Below are positions 28,331 through 37,774 of a DNA stretch of 64,000 nucleotides, piece after piece. The translations under genes were made by a program, and so were the position numbers. The DNA is from Arsenophonus sp. aPb (GTDB lineage Bacteria > Pseudomonadota > Gammaproteobacteria > Enterobacterales > Enterobacteriaceae), in contig NZ_CP123499.1 of the NCBI RefSeq assembly GCF_029873475.1, positions 2,852,001 through 2,916,000 of the forward strand, given 5' to 3'. The notes under the pieces are model-generated. The model saw only the letters and a list, made by a program, of their open reading frames with translations. It had not been told where the DNA came from and did not search any database. The first letter of the stretch is position 1. Every line of letters begins with the position of its first letter.

Positions 28331-29356
28331 ATGTATATTGGTCAATATCAGATAAAAAACTGCCTCGTTGCAGCACCAATGGCAGGTATCACCGATAGGC
28401 CTTTCAGGTCATTGTGTTACTCAATGGGTGCTGGTATGACAGTTTCGGAGATGCTGTCTTCCAATCCACAGGTTTGGAAAACAGACAAATCCAGATTGAG
28501 AATGATCCATAGTGATGAATTAGGCATTCGTTCTGTGCAAATTGCAGGTAGTGATCCCGATGAAATGGCAGCAGCTGCACGAATTAATGTTGCAAATGGT
28601 GCTCAGATTATCGATATCAATATGGGTTGCCCTGCCAAGAAAGTGAACCGTAAGTTAGCAGGTTCAGCATTATTGCGCTATCCGGAGCTGATTGAGAAAA
28701 TTCTATTAGCTGTTGTGAATGCGGTTGATGTTCCTGTTACATTAAAGGTTCGCACTGGTTGGTCACCTGAAGAACGGAACTGTATAAAAATAGCCCAACT
28801 GGCCGAACGTTGTGGTATTCAAGCTGTAACTATTCATGGTAGAACTCGTGCCTGTTTATTTAATGGTACAGCTGAATATGACAGTATTCGAACAGCTAAG
28901 CAAAATGTTACTATTCCTATTATCGCTAACGGCGATATTACTGACCCGCTTAAAGCTAGAGCAGTGCTTGACTACACTGGGGCTGATGCCTTAATGATTG
29001 GTAGAGCTGCTCAAGGAAGACCCTGGATCTTTCGGGAAATCCAGCATTACCTGGAAACAGGTGAGTTACTGCCACCTATGCCTATTGCTGAGGTGCAGTG
29101 CTTAATGCAAGCGCATGTTAAGGAGCTGCACGACTTTTACGGTCCAGGCAAAGGAATCCGCATCGCACGCAAGCATGTCTCTTGGTACTTAAGAGAACAT
29201 GCACCTGATGACCAGTTTCGGCGCACATTCAACACCATAGAGGATGCCAGTGAACAGCTGGAGGTGTTGGAGGCATATTTCGAAAAATTTTGCGTAAATC
29301 AAAGAAAAGAGCTGACAGAACTATGTTCGAACAACGCGGAAATTCTGACGTACTAA
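28331..29356 (+). CDS. dusB: tRNA-dihydrouridine synthase DusB
   Basis: FMN- and NADPH-dependent reduction of uridine at tRNA position 17. 341 residues; E. coli has 321. TIM-barrel blocks: MAGITDRPFR, INMGCPAKKVNRKLAGSALL with the catalytic Cys, HGRTRACLFNG, ANGDITDP, MIGRAAQGRPWIF. The start is ATG 28331 (MYIGQYQIKN); the frame is open upstream to a TTG at 28244 inside the promoter. After EAYFEKF the E. coli protein ends within two residues, but here one extra base near 29286-29292 shifts the frame. About 20 residues are added and the stop lies 34 bases inside fis. Confidence 0.94.
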   Translation: MYIGQYQIKNCLVAAPMAGITDRPFRSLCYSMGAGMTVSEMLSSNPQVWKTDKSRLRMIHSDELGIRSVQIAGSDPDEMAAAARINVANGAQIIDINMGCPAKKVNRKLAGSALLRYPELIEKILLAVVNAVDVPVTLKVRTGWSPEERNCIKIAQLAERCGIQAVTIHGRTRACLFNGTAEYDSIRTAKQNVTIPIIANGDITDPLKARAVLDYTGADALMIGRAAQGRPWIFREIQHYLETGELLPPMPIAEVQCLMQAHVKELHDFYGPGKGIRIARKHVSWYLREHAPDDQFRRTFNTIEDASEQLEVLEAYFEKFCVNQRKELTELCSNNAEILTY

Positions 29357-29619
29357 CCGTTGCTACTGTAAATTCACAAGATCAAATAACTCAAAAGCCA
29401 TTACGTGATTCAGTTAAACAAGCACTGAAAAACTACTTTGCCCAACTTAATAACCAGGATGTCAATGACTTATATGAATTAGTATTGGCTGAAGTGGAAA
29501 AACCATTATTAGATATGGTAATGCAATATACCCGTGGAAATCAGACCCGTGCTGCATTAATGCTAAGTATCAATCGTGGAACGCTACGTAAGAAATTGAA
29601 AAAATATGGTATGAATTAA
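29323..29619 (+). CDS. fis: Nucleoid protein and global regulator Fis
   Basis: DNA-bending protein, abundant on outgrowth; it activates rRNA promoters and aids site-specific recombination. 98 residues, nearly identical to E. coli Fis. The N-terminal beta-hairpin arm starts MFEQRGNSDVLTV; the C-terminal helix-turn-helix is QTRAALMLSINRGTLRKKLK. The ATG at 29323 is inside the extended dusB frame. The frame is open 11 codons earlier but the family start is clear. It is co-transcribed with dusB. Confidence 0.98.
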   Translation: MFEQRGNSDVLTVATVNSQDQITQKPLRDSVKQALKNYFAQLNNQDVNDLYELVLAEVEKPLLDMVMQYTRGNQTRAALMLSINRGTLRKKLKKYGMN

Positions 29620-29643
29620 CTATAGGTTATTAACATACTGATT

Positions 29644-29680
29644 AAAAAGCACTTTTATATTTTATTTAAGTGCTTTTTGT
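29644..29680 (+). terminator. Rho-independent terminator of dusB-fis
   Basis: aaaaagcactt (29644-29654) pairs with aagtgcttttt (29668-29678) and ends in a T-run, 25 bases after the fis stop. Confidence 0.85.
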
Positions 29681-29800
29681 TATTGTTTATACAAATATTT
29701 ATACATCTATAACCGAACAGTTTTACAAACTTGCTATAAGACAAAAATATTAATCCAAAACTAAGGATAATATTGCTGGCAGCTATTAATTAACTTATGA

Positions 29801-29858
29801 CTCCTTGCCCTTTGGTTCTCAGAAACAAGGAGCCGTAATTATGGCTACTATTAAGTAG
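29801..29858 (+). other. Hairpin covering a strong ribosome site before a five-codon ORF
   Basis: CTCCTTG (29801-29807) is complementary to CAAGGAG (29826-29832). The latter holds AAGGAG, placed eight bases before ATG 29841, which opens MATIK then TAG at 29856-29858. Further TAG codons follow in the same frame. It may be the remains of a decayed gene or a leader-type minigene. No family is recognised. The rest of 29681-29903 shows no gene. Confidence 0.3.
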
Positions 29859-29903
29859 AGGCCAGAAACCTTATAGTCTGGGAAATAGCCAATATTTTTA
29901 AAG

Positions 29904-31864
29904 TTACTCATCCAGCACCGTATAACCTTGTTTTGGTGAATGTGGCTTATTTGGAAAAGCTAAACTCAGCACTCCTTTATCAACCATTTCTTTTAAATGA
30001 CTTTGACGCAAATTTTGAGGAGTACGACTGGTTAATCGACTCAAAATAGATATAGCAACATAATGTCCTTTACATAACTGAATTAAAACATTTCTCATTT
30101 CATTCGATGTAAGCCTTTTCTTTTTTATAGGCAATTGTGCTAGTTGAAAAAGTTGCTGTTTGAAGTCGGGAGATAAAACATCAAGATCATCAACAAAAGG
30201 TCTATCTAGCAACTTACTAATAAGCCTGCCATTATTATCCCTATTATCTATCTCAGTATTCACGGTGATGTTTTCTGTGCCGCTATCCGTTAAGCTTCCT
30301 CCGTTATGCGTTAAGTTGGTAGCAGAAATGATCGAATTAGAAAACACTTCTTCAGGTGTTGGAATTCCCATTCCCGGTAGTGAATATGACTTATCACGTT
30401 TTTCCCCACTAGAAACTAAAAACCCCTTAGTTTCTAATCGAGGTAAGGCTAAGGTAACGTCTCTGGGATGTTTACTGGTTAATTGACAAGCTCTGGAGTG
30501 ATTTATCCAGCCCTCAATTGCAGCCGTACTGACAATCATTCTTTCAAAATCATCAAGCTCATTAAATTTCCCTGAAAATTTATCTTGTAAGAGATCTGCT
30601 ATATGTTCGGGAATTAGGCTCACAGTCGAAAGTTTTAACAATGTTTGCTCTGATGGTGACAATGTTTCATATAAATTAGGGGTTATCCAATTCACAGATT
30701 GCCACCCACTATATATTTTAGGGATACCTGAACCCGCCCGTTCACTAGTACCAATATTTAAAAACATTTGATGCATACGCCGATTACGGCAATCACTATC
30801 ACCACCTTTTATTGCGATCTCTTTCGGTACTCTCATTAACCCAGGATTTCTAAAACCAAACATATCTGGCCGTTTTACAACTAATATAGATGCTGGCCCG
30901 GTAAAATCAGCGTGTACTAATGTATTTACAAGAGCTTCCCTTAAAGATACATGTATTTGAGTATCCCCTTTTCTAACCCCATCCTTGATTTCAAAAGGAA
31001 TTTTTAGATCAGTGATTAATTTACGATATACCCTACGATAAAAATCAAAAACATTACCAGACCAAGTACCATCAGGACATAACCTATCAATCCATCTTTT
31101 CTCTGTTTTAGCTTCAGGCCGTTCTTGATAATCCACAAAATAATTAGGAGCGGCATCCTGAATTGCTTGCCAAGTTCCAAACATCAAAACCCCTGCCAGA
31201 GTTAGTCCCTCCTCACCTGTTTGCCTATCTTTTTTCCAGCCACCAATTTTTTGTAGAAACTCTAGCGTGGTTAATTCTAAGAAGGGATGTTGAGGCTTGG
31301 AAATTGCCAACAATTGCTTATATGCACTTAAAGTTTCAATATCAATATCGTTCAAATCAAAACCTTTCAATATCTTATCATCGCGGCTGTCTTCAACCTG
31401 TTCCGCTAGCATTCTTTTAACTTCTTCTTTTGAACACTTAATATCAGCTTCACCTAACCGCTTATAAGTATTATCTATAGGGTTATTTTTTAAAAAATGG
31501 GTTTTTGTTGACGTAATGCCTGCGGGATCCTAATAGCTACAATTTGTTTGCCATTAATATTGAACTCATGAAAATCTTTTAAACTTAATAGGTTATAGCT
31601 AACTTTAGAATGATTATTTAAAGTATCAAATAGCTCTTTTTTTATTTTAGCTACATTATTTATACCTACAGGCAAAAATGAATTATCTTGCTCTTTCACA
31701 CCTAAAATAATATATCCACCATGAGTGTTAGCCATCGAACTATATGTAGGCCAAAACTCTTTTGGTAGTTTACCTTTCCCATCCTGGCCTTGAGCTTGTT
31801 TAAATTCAATTTCTTCAGACTCAGCCAAAGCTTGTATATCCAATAAATCAGTAAGTTGAATCAT
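29904..31864 (-). pseudogene. AlbA_2 (Schlafen-type) DNA-binding / GHKL-ATPase protein, split by a -1 frameshift
   Basis: Two frames make one gene of about 650 codons. The first part (31864-31490, 124 residues) is an AlbA_2 domain: EEIEFKQAQGQDGKGKLPKE and GGYIILGVKEQD. The second is the HATPase_c_4-type domain of COG2865 regulators (REALVNTLVHADF, GFRNPGLMRV, NIGTSERAGSGIPKI) with winged-helix sequence at the end. Its 502-residue ATG frame begins at 31412, but the same frame reads on upstream to the break (LKNNPIDNTYKRLGEADIKC). At the T6A6 run (coding strand; plus 31486-31497) one T is missing and the first frame stops. It could be a true pseudogene, a sequencing slip, or a slippage site. 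Genes of this type are accessory; function unknown. Confidence 0.8.
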
Positions 31865-32226
31865 TTTTATCCTGTTTTTTTAATAGAAAACAAGCAACAA
31901 CATATAATAACGAGCATTAATATATTCTATCATCATTAACCAACTTGTTATTCATACATGTTCCAATGAAATATATTTAATATAAACACGCGCAGAACAT
32001 CATTGACAGGTAAAAATTAGATAATATTTAGGAAGTAATGAGACAAGCGCTACTTATACATTGCAAAAAAGGCGTTTACCTTACTGGTAAACGCCTTTTT
32101 ATTTAACAGGTAACAAATCAAAATAAATTTGCCATTAACTTTCAACAACTTTTTATAAAGTTATTGCCAAGCTTTAAATCGGCCAAATTTCAGCTAGATT
32201 TTTATATCATGCTAGTGTGGCTTATT
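31865..32226. other. Intergenic region upstream of the AlbA_2 gene and downstream of rpoH
   Basis: AT-rich, no gene seen. The right part holds the rpoH terminator (listed separately); the left part should hold the promoter of the leftward AlbA_2 gene, but no clear hexamers stand out. Confidence 0.5.
32065..32102 (-). terminator. Bidirectional terminator after rpoH
   Basis: Perfect 10-base stem ggcgtttacc (32071-32080) and ggtaaacgcc (32086-32095), 5-base loop, flanked by an A-run on the left and a T-run on the right, so it works on either strand. It ends leftward rpoH transcription and shields the accessory gene. Confidence 0.9.
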
Positions 32227-33084
32227 TTAAGCCTCCATCACTAAGCGCAGTTTTTTCATGGCATTTTTTTCTAATTGTCGAACGCGTTCCGCAGATACAC
32301 TATATTTATCGGCTAAATCCTGTAAAGTAGTTTTGTTCTCGTCATCAAGCCAGCGCGCACGAATGATATCCTGGCTACGCTCATCTAAGGTGGACAGTGC
32401 CTGCGTTAATTTATCAGTAGCATGGTTTTCCCAATTATCTTCCTCAATGCTATCGGCAAAATCAGAAGATTTATCCTGTAGATATAAAACCGGTGCAATA
32501 GTCGTATTTTCACCACTATCATCATCGTCATTCATGTCGAATGCCATATCTTGTGCAGCCATTCGCGATTCCATTTCGCGAACATCCTTGCTGGTTACAC
32601 CTAGCTCCTTGGCGACCATATCAACTTCATTTTGATTAAACCAACCAATACGTTTCTTATTCTTACGCAAATTGAAAAAAAGTTTACGTTGAGCTTTGGT
32701 GGTTGCAACTTTAACTATCCGCCAATTACGCAATACATATTCATGAATTTCAGCTTTGATCCAATGGACGGCAAATGAAACTAAACGTACGCCAACTTCA
32801 GGATTAAAACGACGAACAGCCTTCATTAGGCCAATATTACCTTCTTGGATCAGATCCGCTTGTGGCAATCCATAACCTGAATAATTACGCGCGATATGAA
32901 TAACAAAACGTAAATGAGAGAGAATAAGCTGTTTAGCCGCATTTAAATCACCATGATAATGCAGCCGTTTTGCATATTCTTGTTCTTCCTCTGCTGTTAG
33001 CATCGGATAAGCATTAGCTGATCGCACATAAGCTTCGATGCTACCTTGTGGAATTAATGCTAATGATTGCATATCTTTGGTCAT
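32227..33084 (-). CDS. rpoH: Heat-shock sigma factor RpoH (sigma-32)
   Basis: Sigma factor for chaperone and protease genes. 285 residues (E. coli 284). Region 2 has the RpoH box sequence QRKLFFNLRKNKKRIGW and core-binding LILSHLRFVIHIARNYSGYGLPQADLIQ. Region 4 ends with the helix-turn-helix SAERVRQLEKNAMKKLR. The ATG at 33084 has a GAGG site; the upstream TTG at 33105 is not needed. As in E. coli it follows ftsX (228-base gap). In E. coli its translation is heat-gated by mRNA structure; I did not test this here. Confidence 0.97.
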   Translation of the reverse strand: MTKDMQSLALIPQGSIEAYVRSANAYPMLTAEEEQEYAKRLHYHGDLNAAKQLILSHLRFVIHIARNYSGYGLPQADLIQEGNIGLMKAVRRFNPEVGVRLVSFAVHWIKAEIHEYVLRNWRIVKVATTKAQRKLFFNLRKNKKRIGWFNQNEVDMVAKELGVTSKDVREMESRMAAQDMAFDMNDDDDSGENTTIAPVLYLQDKSSDFADSIEEDNWENHATDKLTQALSTLDERSQDIIRARWLDDENKTTLQDLADKYSVSAERVRQLEKNAMKKLRLVMEA

Positions 33085-33142
33085 TGATATCCTCTTTGAA
33101 TTCAATAAACTAAGAGTTAGTTCTAAATATAAAGTTTATATT

Positions 33143-33163
33143 TGAGCAGAATTTCACTGCTCA
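33143..33163 (-). repeat. Short inverted repeat in the rpoH upstream region
   Basis: TGAGCAG (33143-33149) and CTGCTCA (33157-33163) with a 7-base spacer, about 60 bases before the rpoH ATG. No T-run follows on the minus strand. It could be an operator or part of the leader structure. Confidence 0.3.
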
Positions 33164-33311
33164 GTGATTAATCTGATATCGAGTAGTTTACCACTGCTTG
33201 GTATCGAAGAAAATTGCCTTGACTAAAATTACATTGAACTTTTAACTTCGACATAATGACAGCATAAAAGTTCAATATTGATTATCCAATCACTTTTTCT
33301 GCTGAAAATGA

Positions 33312-34271
33312 TCACTCTGGCGTGAAACGTCTTAAGTGTTGAGCGGTAGCGAGCCAAGCTGCTAACCAGCCAATCATCGCGGCAACCAGTATAATTAATA
33401 GCACTTCATCCCATAAAAGCCCTTGTATATGAAATGTAGTACCAAATACACTCGCTACTTGTGTAACGATATCGGTTAGTTGCCATACCAATAATGCAGA
33501 AAGTATTAATGAGAGTAAAGCACCCAAAAATCCCAGTATAATACCACCATTTAAAAAAGGACGCATAATAAAACCATCTGTCGCCCCGATCAATTTCATG
33601 ACATTAATTGTATCCCTACGGGCAAAAATATTTAATCTTATGCTATTGCCTATCACTAAAAACACCGCCATAACCATTAAAATACCAATCACCAATGCAA
33701 TATGTCCTATCAACCCCGTTAATGCTGCTAAACGGGTAAACCAACTATCGTCCATGCGAACATCTTCAATTCCAGCTAACTGACCTACTTTATTACGCAG
33801 GTTCATCAAGGATTGTGAATTTTGAAAATCAATTTTAGGCGTGACAATTGCTACTGCGGGTAAAGGATTTTCTTCCAATAGGTCTAATGCTGTACCAAAT
33901 CCTGACCAATTGCGAAACTCAATCATGGCTTCTTCCCGCGACAGGTAATTCACACTTTTAACACCATCTAATTGCCTAAGTCCCGCGACTGTCTGTTCAG
34001 CACCTTTTTCATCCAAAGATTTATCCAAATAAACAGTTAACTGGGGTGTGGGGTACCATTGTTGCGCTGCTTGTGAAACATTTTTCCAAACAATATAACA
34101 AAGACTGGGCAACGTTATTGAGATCGCGATAACAGCCACCGTTAAAAGCGTAGCCAAAGGCTGACGTAACATATCTGCTAATGTATTGAGCCAAGCATAG
34201 CGCCATTGCTCTCGCCACCCTCCTTTCAATGCCTTGGCTTTGGCTGTTTTATGGATAGGTTTTTTAGCCAT
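33312..34271 (-). CDS. ftsX: Cell-division protein FtsX
   Basis: Membrane half of the FtsEX complex, which activates amidases through EnvC at the septum. 319 residues (E. coli 352, longer at the N-terminus). It has a basic cytosolic N-terminus, four membrane helices (about residues 37-60, 185-207, 235-262, 288-308) and the large periplasmic loop (about 65-180) that binds EnvC. Conserved: WRYAWLNTLADMLRQPLATLLT and LNIFARRDTINVMKLIGATDGFI. It overlaps ftsE by 8 bases. Confidence 0.95.
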   Translation of the reverse strand: MAKKPIHKTAKAKALKGGWREQWRYAWLNTLADMLRQPLATLLTVAVIAISITLPSLCYIVWKNVSQAAQQWYPTPQLTVYLDKSLDEKGAEQTVAGLRQLDGVKSVNYLSREEAMIEFRNWSGFGTALDLLEENPLPAVAIVTPKIDFQNSQSLMNLRNKVGQLAGIEDVRMDDSWFTRLAALTGLIGHIALVIGILMVMAVFLVIGNSIRLNIFARRDTINVMKLIGATDGFIMRPFLNGGIILGFLGALLSLILSALLVWQLTDIVTQVASVFGTTFHIQGLLWDEVLLIILVAAMIGWLAAWLATAQHLRRFTPE

Positions 34272-34929
34272 TCTGACCTCCTATCATTCTTCCCTCGTTT
34301 AATGTCAAAATAGCATAATGACGACGCGCGATAAGCTCAAGATCATGAGTGGCAACTAAAACTGTTACACCAACGCGATTGAATTCTTCAAATAAGCGCA
34401 TGATACCTTCAGATAATTCATCATCCAAATTACCCGTTGGTTCATCTGCTAACAATACACTAGGCTTATTAACAATTGCACGAGCTATACCTATCCGTTG
34501 CTGTTCTCCACCTGATAATTGAATTGGATAACTTTTCGCTCTATTAAGTAATCCCACTTTATCTAGCGCAGCAGAAACTCGTCGACGAATATCCTCAGAA
34601 CTGGCACCGGCAATAATTAGCGGCATAGAAACATTGTCGTAAACGTTTCTATCAAATAATAAATGGTGATCTTGAAAAATCATGCCTATCTGTCGACGTA
34701 AAAAAGGAACTTCCCTTTTTTTTAACCGACTAATGTGGTGACCACCAAACCAAATATGACCAGTACTGGGGCGTTCAATACCACAAATTAATTTTAATAA
34801 GGTACTTTTCCCTGCCCCCGAATGACCGGTAAGAAATGCCATTTCTCCAGGATGAAGATGAAAATCAACGCCCTGGAGTGCTTGCTTACCACCACGATAA
34901 GCTTTACTAACATGTTCAAAGCGAATCAT
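34264..34929 (-). CDS. ftsE: Cell-division ATPase FtsE
   Basis: ABC-type ATPase driving FtsX conformational change during septal wall hydrolysis. 221 residues (E. coli 222). Walker A GHSGAGKST near residue 36, signature LSGGEQQRIGIARAI, Walker B VLLADEPTGNLD, switch His in LVATHDLEL. It overlaps ftsX, with a five-base gap after ftsY. Confidence 0.97.
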   Translation of the reverse strand: MIRFEHVSKAYRGGKQALQGVDFHLHPGEMAFLTGHSGAGKSTLLKLICGIERPSTGHIWFGGHHISRLKKREVPFLRRQIGMIFQDHHLLFDRNVYDNVSMPLIIAGASSEDIRRRVSAALDKVGLLNRAKSYPIQLSGGEQQRIGIARAIVNKPSVLLADEPTGNLDDELSEGIMRLFEEFNRVGVTVLVATHDLELIARRHYAILTLNEGRMIGGQNG

Positions 34930-34934
34930 TGATA

Positions 34935-36179
34935 TTAATCCTCTCGGACAAAAAGCGCCTCGATGAAATCATGAGCTACAAATGGCCGGAGATCATCAAT
35001 GCCTTCACCAATCCCAATATAACGAATTGGGATCTTAAACTGATCAGCAATAGCGAAAATCACGCCACCTTTAGCTGTACCATCAAGTTTAGTTAAAATA
35101 ATACCAGTTAAACCCACTGCCTCATGAAAAATTTTAGCCTGATTAATTGCATTTTGGCCAGTACTCGCATCTAACGTTAACATCACTTCATGAGGTGTAT
35201 GTTGATCAAGTTTTTGCATAACTCTGACAATTTTTTTCAACTCCTCCATCAAATGCGCTTTGTTTTGCAATCGTCCGGCAGTATCTGCAATCAATATGTC
35301 GATCCCTTTCGCTTTCGCCGACTGAATGGCATCAAAAATAACTGATGCAGGATCGGCGCCAGTCTGCTGAGCAACAACCGGGATATTGTTACGCTCTCCC
35401 CAAACTTGCAATTGTTCAACCGCCGCTGCCCTAAATGTATCTCCAGCCGCTAACATTACCGATTTACCTTCTGCCTGATATTGACGGGCTAACTTACCAA
35501 TTGTAGTGGTTTTACCCACCCCATTAACACCAACCATCAATATTACATAAGGTAGCTTATTTTCTATAACCAATGGCTTCTCAACACCAGATAAGATATT
35601 GGCCATTTCTTCGCGCAATTTGCTATAAAGCATCGCAGCATCATTCAACTCTTTACGATTAGCATGGGTAGTTAAACTATCTATAATCTTGCGTGTTGTT
35701 TCTAGTCCCACATCAGCGATTAAAAGTTGTTCTTCCAATTCATCAAATAGATCATCATCAATTTTTTTACCGCGAAAAAAACCAACAAAACCGACGCCCA
35801 TATTCTGCCGCGTTTTTAATAAACCCCGCCTTAACCGTGAAAAGAAATTCTCTTTTGTCGGTTTTTTTTGCTGTTGTATCGGCGGTGTTTTATTCTGTTC
35901 ATCTATTTCTTGCAAAGTGACTGTCTGTTCACTAAGTGTAATAATTTCTGTGGCTTTAACGTCTACTGTTTGGTCTTGACTATTTTCTTCTTCCGCTGGT
36001 TGAGACGGCACCTTTTCTGCTTTAACCGACGGCTGTGATATCTCTATTACATCTGTCAACCCTTCAGCATTGTCTTCTACTCTCGATTCAGGTTGTTGCT
36101 CTGTCTCTTTTTGTTGCACTTCATTTTCAGATCCTAACCCTAGCCAGGAAAAAAAACTTTTTTTTCTCTTTTTAGCCAT
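34935..36179 (-). CDS. ftsY: Signal recognition particle receptor FtsY
   Basis: GTPase that docks SRP-ribosome complexes at the inner membrane. 414 residues (E. coli 497). The acidic A domain (about residues 15-105, rich in Glu/Gln and low in conservation) is shorter than in E. coli. The N domain follows, then the G domain with GVNGVGKTTTIGKLA, DTAGRLQ and TKLDGTAKGG. It is first of the leftward ftsYEX(-rpoH) cluster and divergent from rsmD. Confidence 0.96.
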   Translation of the reverse strand: MAKKRKKSFFSWLGLGSENEVQQKETEQQPESRVEDNAEGLTDVIEISQPSVKAEKVPSQPAEEENSQDQTVDVKATEIITLSEQTVTLQEIDEQNKTPPIQQQKKPTKENFFSRLRRGLLKTRQNMGVGFVGFFRGKKIDDDLFDELEEQLLIADVGLETTRKIIDSLTTHANRKELNDAAMLYSKLREEMANILSGVEKPLVIENKLPYVILMVGVNGVGKTTTIGKLARQYQAEGKSVMLAAGDTFRAAAVEQLQVWGERNNIPVVAQQTGADPASVIFDAIQSAKAKGIDILIADTAGRLQNKAHLMEELKKIVRVMQKLDQHTPHEVMLTLDASTGQNAINQAKIFHEAVGLTGIILTKLDGTAKGGVIFAIADQFKIPIRYIGIGEGIDDLRPFVAHDFIEALFVRED

Positions 36180-36392
36180 CTGCCATTACACTCCTAGCGG
36201 TAAAAATGTGGTGTTACTAATGTAAATAATAAAAATATGTTGGCAGTGTATCATTTGATTTGATTGCAACACATATCTGACACCTATTTCATGTTAAATT
36301 AGCGATAATTTTCATGTTGTACATACTGTCGATAAACATTGGTATTATTATCACCTATATTAACAAACTGTAATGACTAAACTATGTAAATT

Positions 36393-36971
36393 ATGGCAAG
36401 AAAAATACAATCTGCACCACGTGGCCAAATTCGTATCATTGGCGGGAAATGGCGAGGACGAAAACTACCTGTTTTTGATAGTGAGGGCTTACGCCCCACA
36501 ACAGATAGAATCAGAGAAACTTTATTTAATTGGTTAATACCTGTTATTCAAGAGGCTCGCTGTCTTGATTGTTTTGCTGGTAGTGGCGCTTTAGCTATTG
36601 AAGCGCTTTCTCGCTATGCCGCTTCCGCTACCTTAATTGAATTAGAGCGCCCGGTCGCAACACAACTTGCGACCAATCTAGCTAAATTAGAGGCAAAAAA
36701 TGCGCAAGTGATTAATAGCGATGCATTGAACTATCTGGCACAGGCAGGCACAGCCTATGATGTCATTTTTCTTGATCCGCCTTTTCGTAAAGATCTATTG
36801 CAAAAAACAGCCTTGCTATTAGAACAAAATGGTTGGTTAACCGAAAATTGTTGGATCTATGTTGAGGCAGAAACAGAGGCTAATTTAGCCATGTTACCTA
36901 AAAATTGGCAGCTTCATCGTAAAAAAGTTGCAGGACAAGTTGCTTACTGTCTTTATATTCGTCATCAATGA
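36393..36971 (+). CDS. rsmD: 16S rRNA m2G966 methyltransferase RsmD
   Basis: SAM-dependent N2-methylation of G966 in 16S rRNA during 30S assembly. 192 residues (E. coli 198). Features: IRIIGGKWRGRKLPV start, LRPTTDRIRETLFNWL, SAM motif CLDCFAGSGALAIEALSR and catalytic FLDPPF. It is divergent from ftsY as in E. coli. Confidence 0.96.
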   Translation: MARKIQSAPRGQIRIIGGKWRGRKLPVFDSEGLRPTTDRIRETLFNWLIPVIQEARCLDCFAGSGALAIEALSRYAASATLIELERPVATQLATNLAKLEAKNAQVINSDALNYLAQAGTAYDVIFLDPPFRKDLLQKTALLLEQNGWLTENCWIYVEAETEANLAMLPKNWQLHRKKVAGQVAYCLYIRHQ

Positions 36972-36987
36972 TTAACTGGAAAATATC

Positions 36988-37263
36988 ATGTTAATAAATG
37001 CTGGAAAATTATTAATGGTTTTTGTTTGGGGGTTTATGATTTTTAATTTAATCCATCCGTTCCCTAAACCATTAAAATATTTTATCGATGTGGCAATGAT
37101 ATTTATGATTTTTATGCATGCTATGCAAGCCATTTTTTTGCAAGCCGCTTTTGCAAAAACTGAAAAACATCCTCGTTGGCTGCAAATGAAAATCTTTCTA
37201 TTTGGCGTCTTTGAACTTTTAGCCTGGCAGAAAAGACAAAAAACGGACAAATTGCAACAATAA
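36988..37263 (+). CDS. yhhL: DUF1145 membrane protein YhhL
   Basis: 91 residues, two to three hydrophobic segments (residues 3-19, 33-52 and a weaker one near 68), basic C-terminus (WQKRQKTDKLQQ). Size and place directly after rsmD match E. coli YhhL. Function unknown. Confidence 0.85.
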   Translation: MLINAGKLLMVFVWGFMIFNLIHPFPKPLKYFIDVAMIFMIFMHAMQAIFLQAAFAKTEKHPRWLQMKIFLFGVFELLAWQKRQKTDKLQQ

Positions 37264-37310
37264 ACCACGAGTGATTACAAGGGCCGTGCATTATTGGCTG
37301 ATAAGATTAG

Positions 37311-37703
37311 TTATTTTGCATTGGCTTTAACTTCAAAGCGAACAAATCTTGTTCCCTGCATATAAAGTATACCTCTATCCCCTTTTTTTATCGCATTATA
37401 TTCCCTTTCCTTTTTAACAAAAATCTTTATCACCTCACTAACTGATAGTCGCTGAAAATAAATTTCATACCGAAAAGTTTCAGGAGTAACAATCTCACGT
37501 TGACGAGAACGCATATTTGGATAGGGATAATCTTTCTTATCAATGACCTCAACTGGATAACTGATAATCGGCGAATTATCATTAATTACATTTTGTCGAC
37601 GTTGATCAAAAAAACGTTTCGTCGCTAACATAATAATGATAATAATGGTAATAACGAATATAACCGATTTATTCACAATATTTTCCAAGCGTTCATTATT
37701 CAT
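37311..37703 (-). CDS. yhhM: DUF2500 protein YhhM
   Basis: 130 residues. One membrane helix near residues 13-27 (VIFVITIIIIIMLAT) followed by a soluble beta-rich domain (EIYFQRLSVSEVIKIFVKKEREYNAIKKGDRGILYMQGTRF region). The gene order rsmD-yhhL-yhhM-yhhN-zntA is that of E. coli. Function unknown. Confidence 0.87.
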   Translation of the reverse strand: MNNERLENIVNKSVIFVITIIIIIMLATKRFFDQRRQNVINDNSPIISYPVEVIDKKDYPYPNMRSRQREIVTPETFRYEIYFQRLSVSEVIKIFVKKEREYNAIKKGDRGILYMQGTRFVRFEVKANAK

Positions 37704-37774
37704 GTAACTATTATTGTCTATCCTCTAATAGGATCAATAATTTCTAATTAATCTTTTTAGCTAGTGGGGAAATC

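Noticed and set aside
31486..31497. Programmed -1 frameshift at the AlbA_2 gene break
   Set aside because: A slip of Phe-tRNA on TTT is possible, but there is no canonical slippery heptamer in phase and no clear downstream stimulatory structure. Mutation or sequencing error is simpler.
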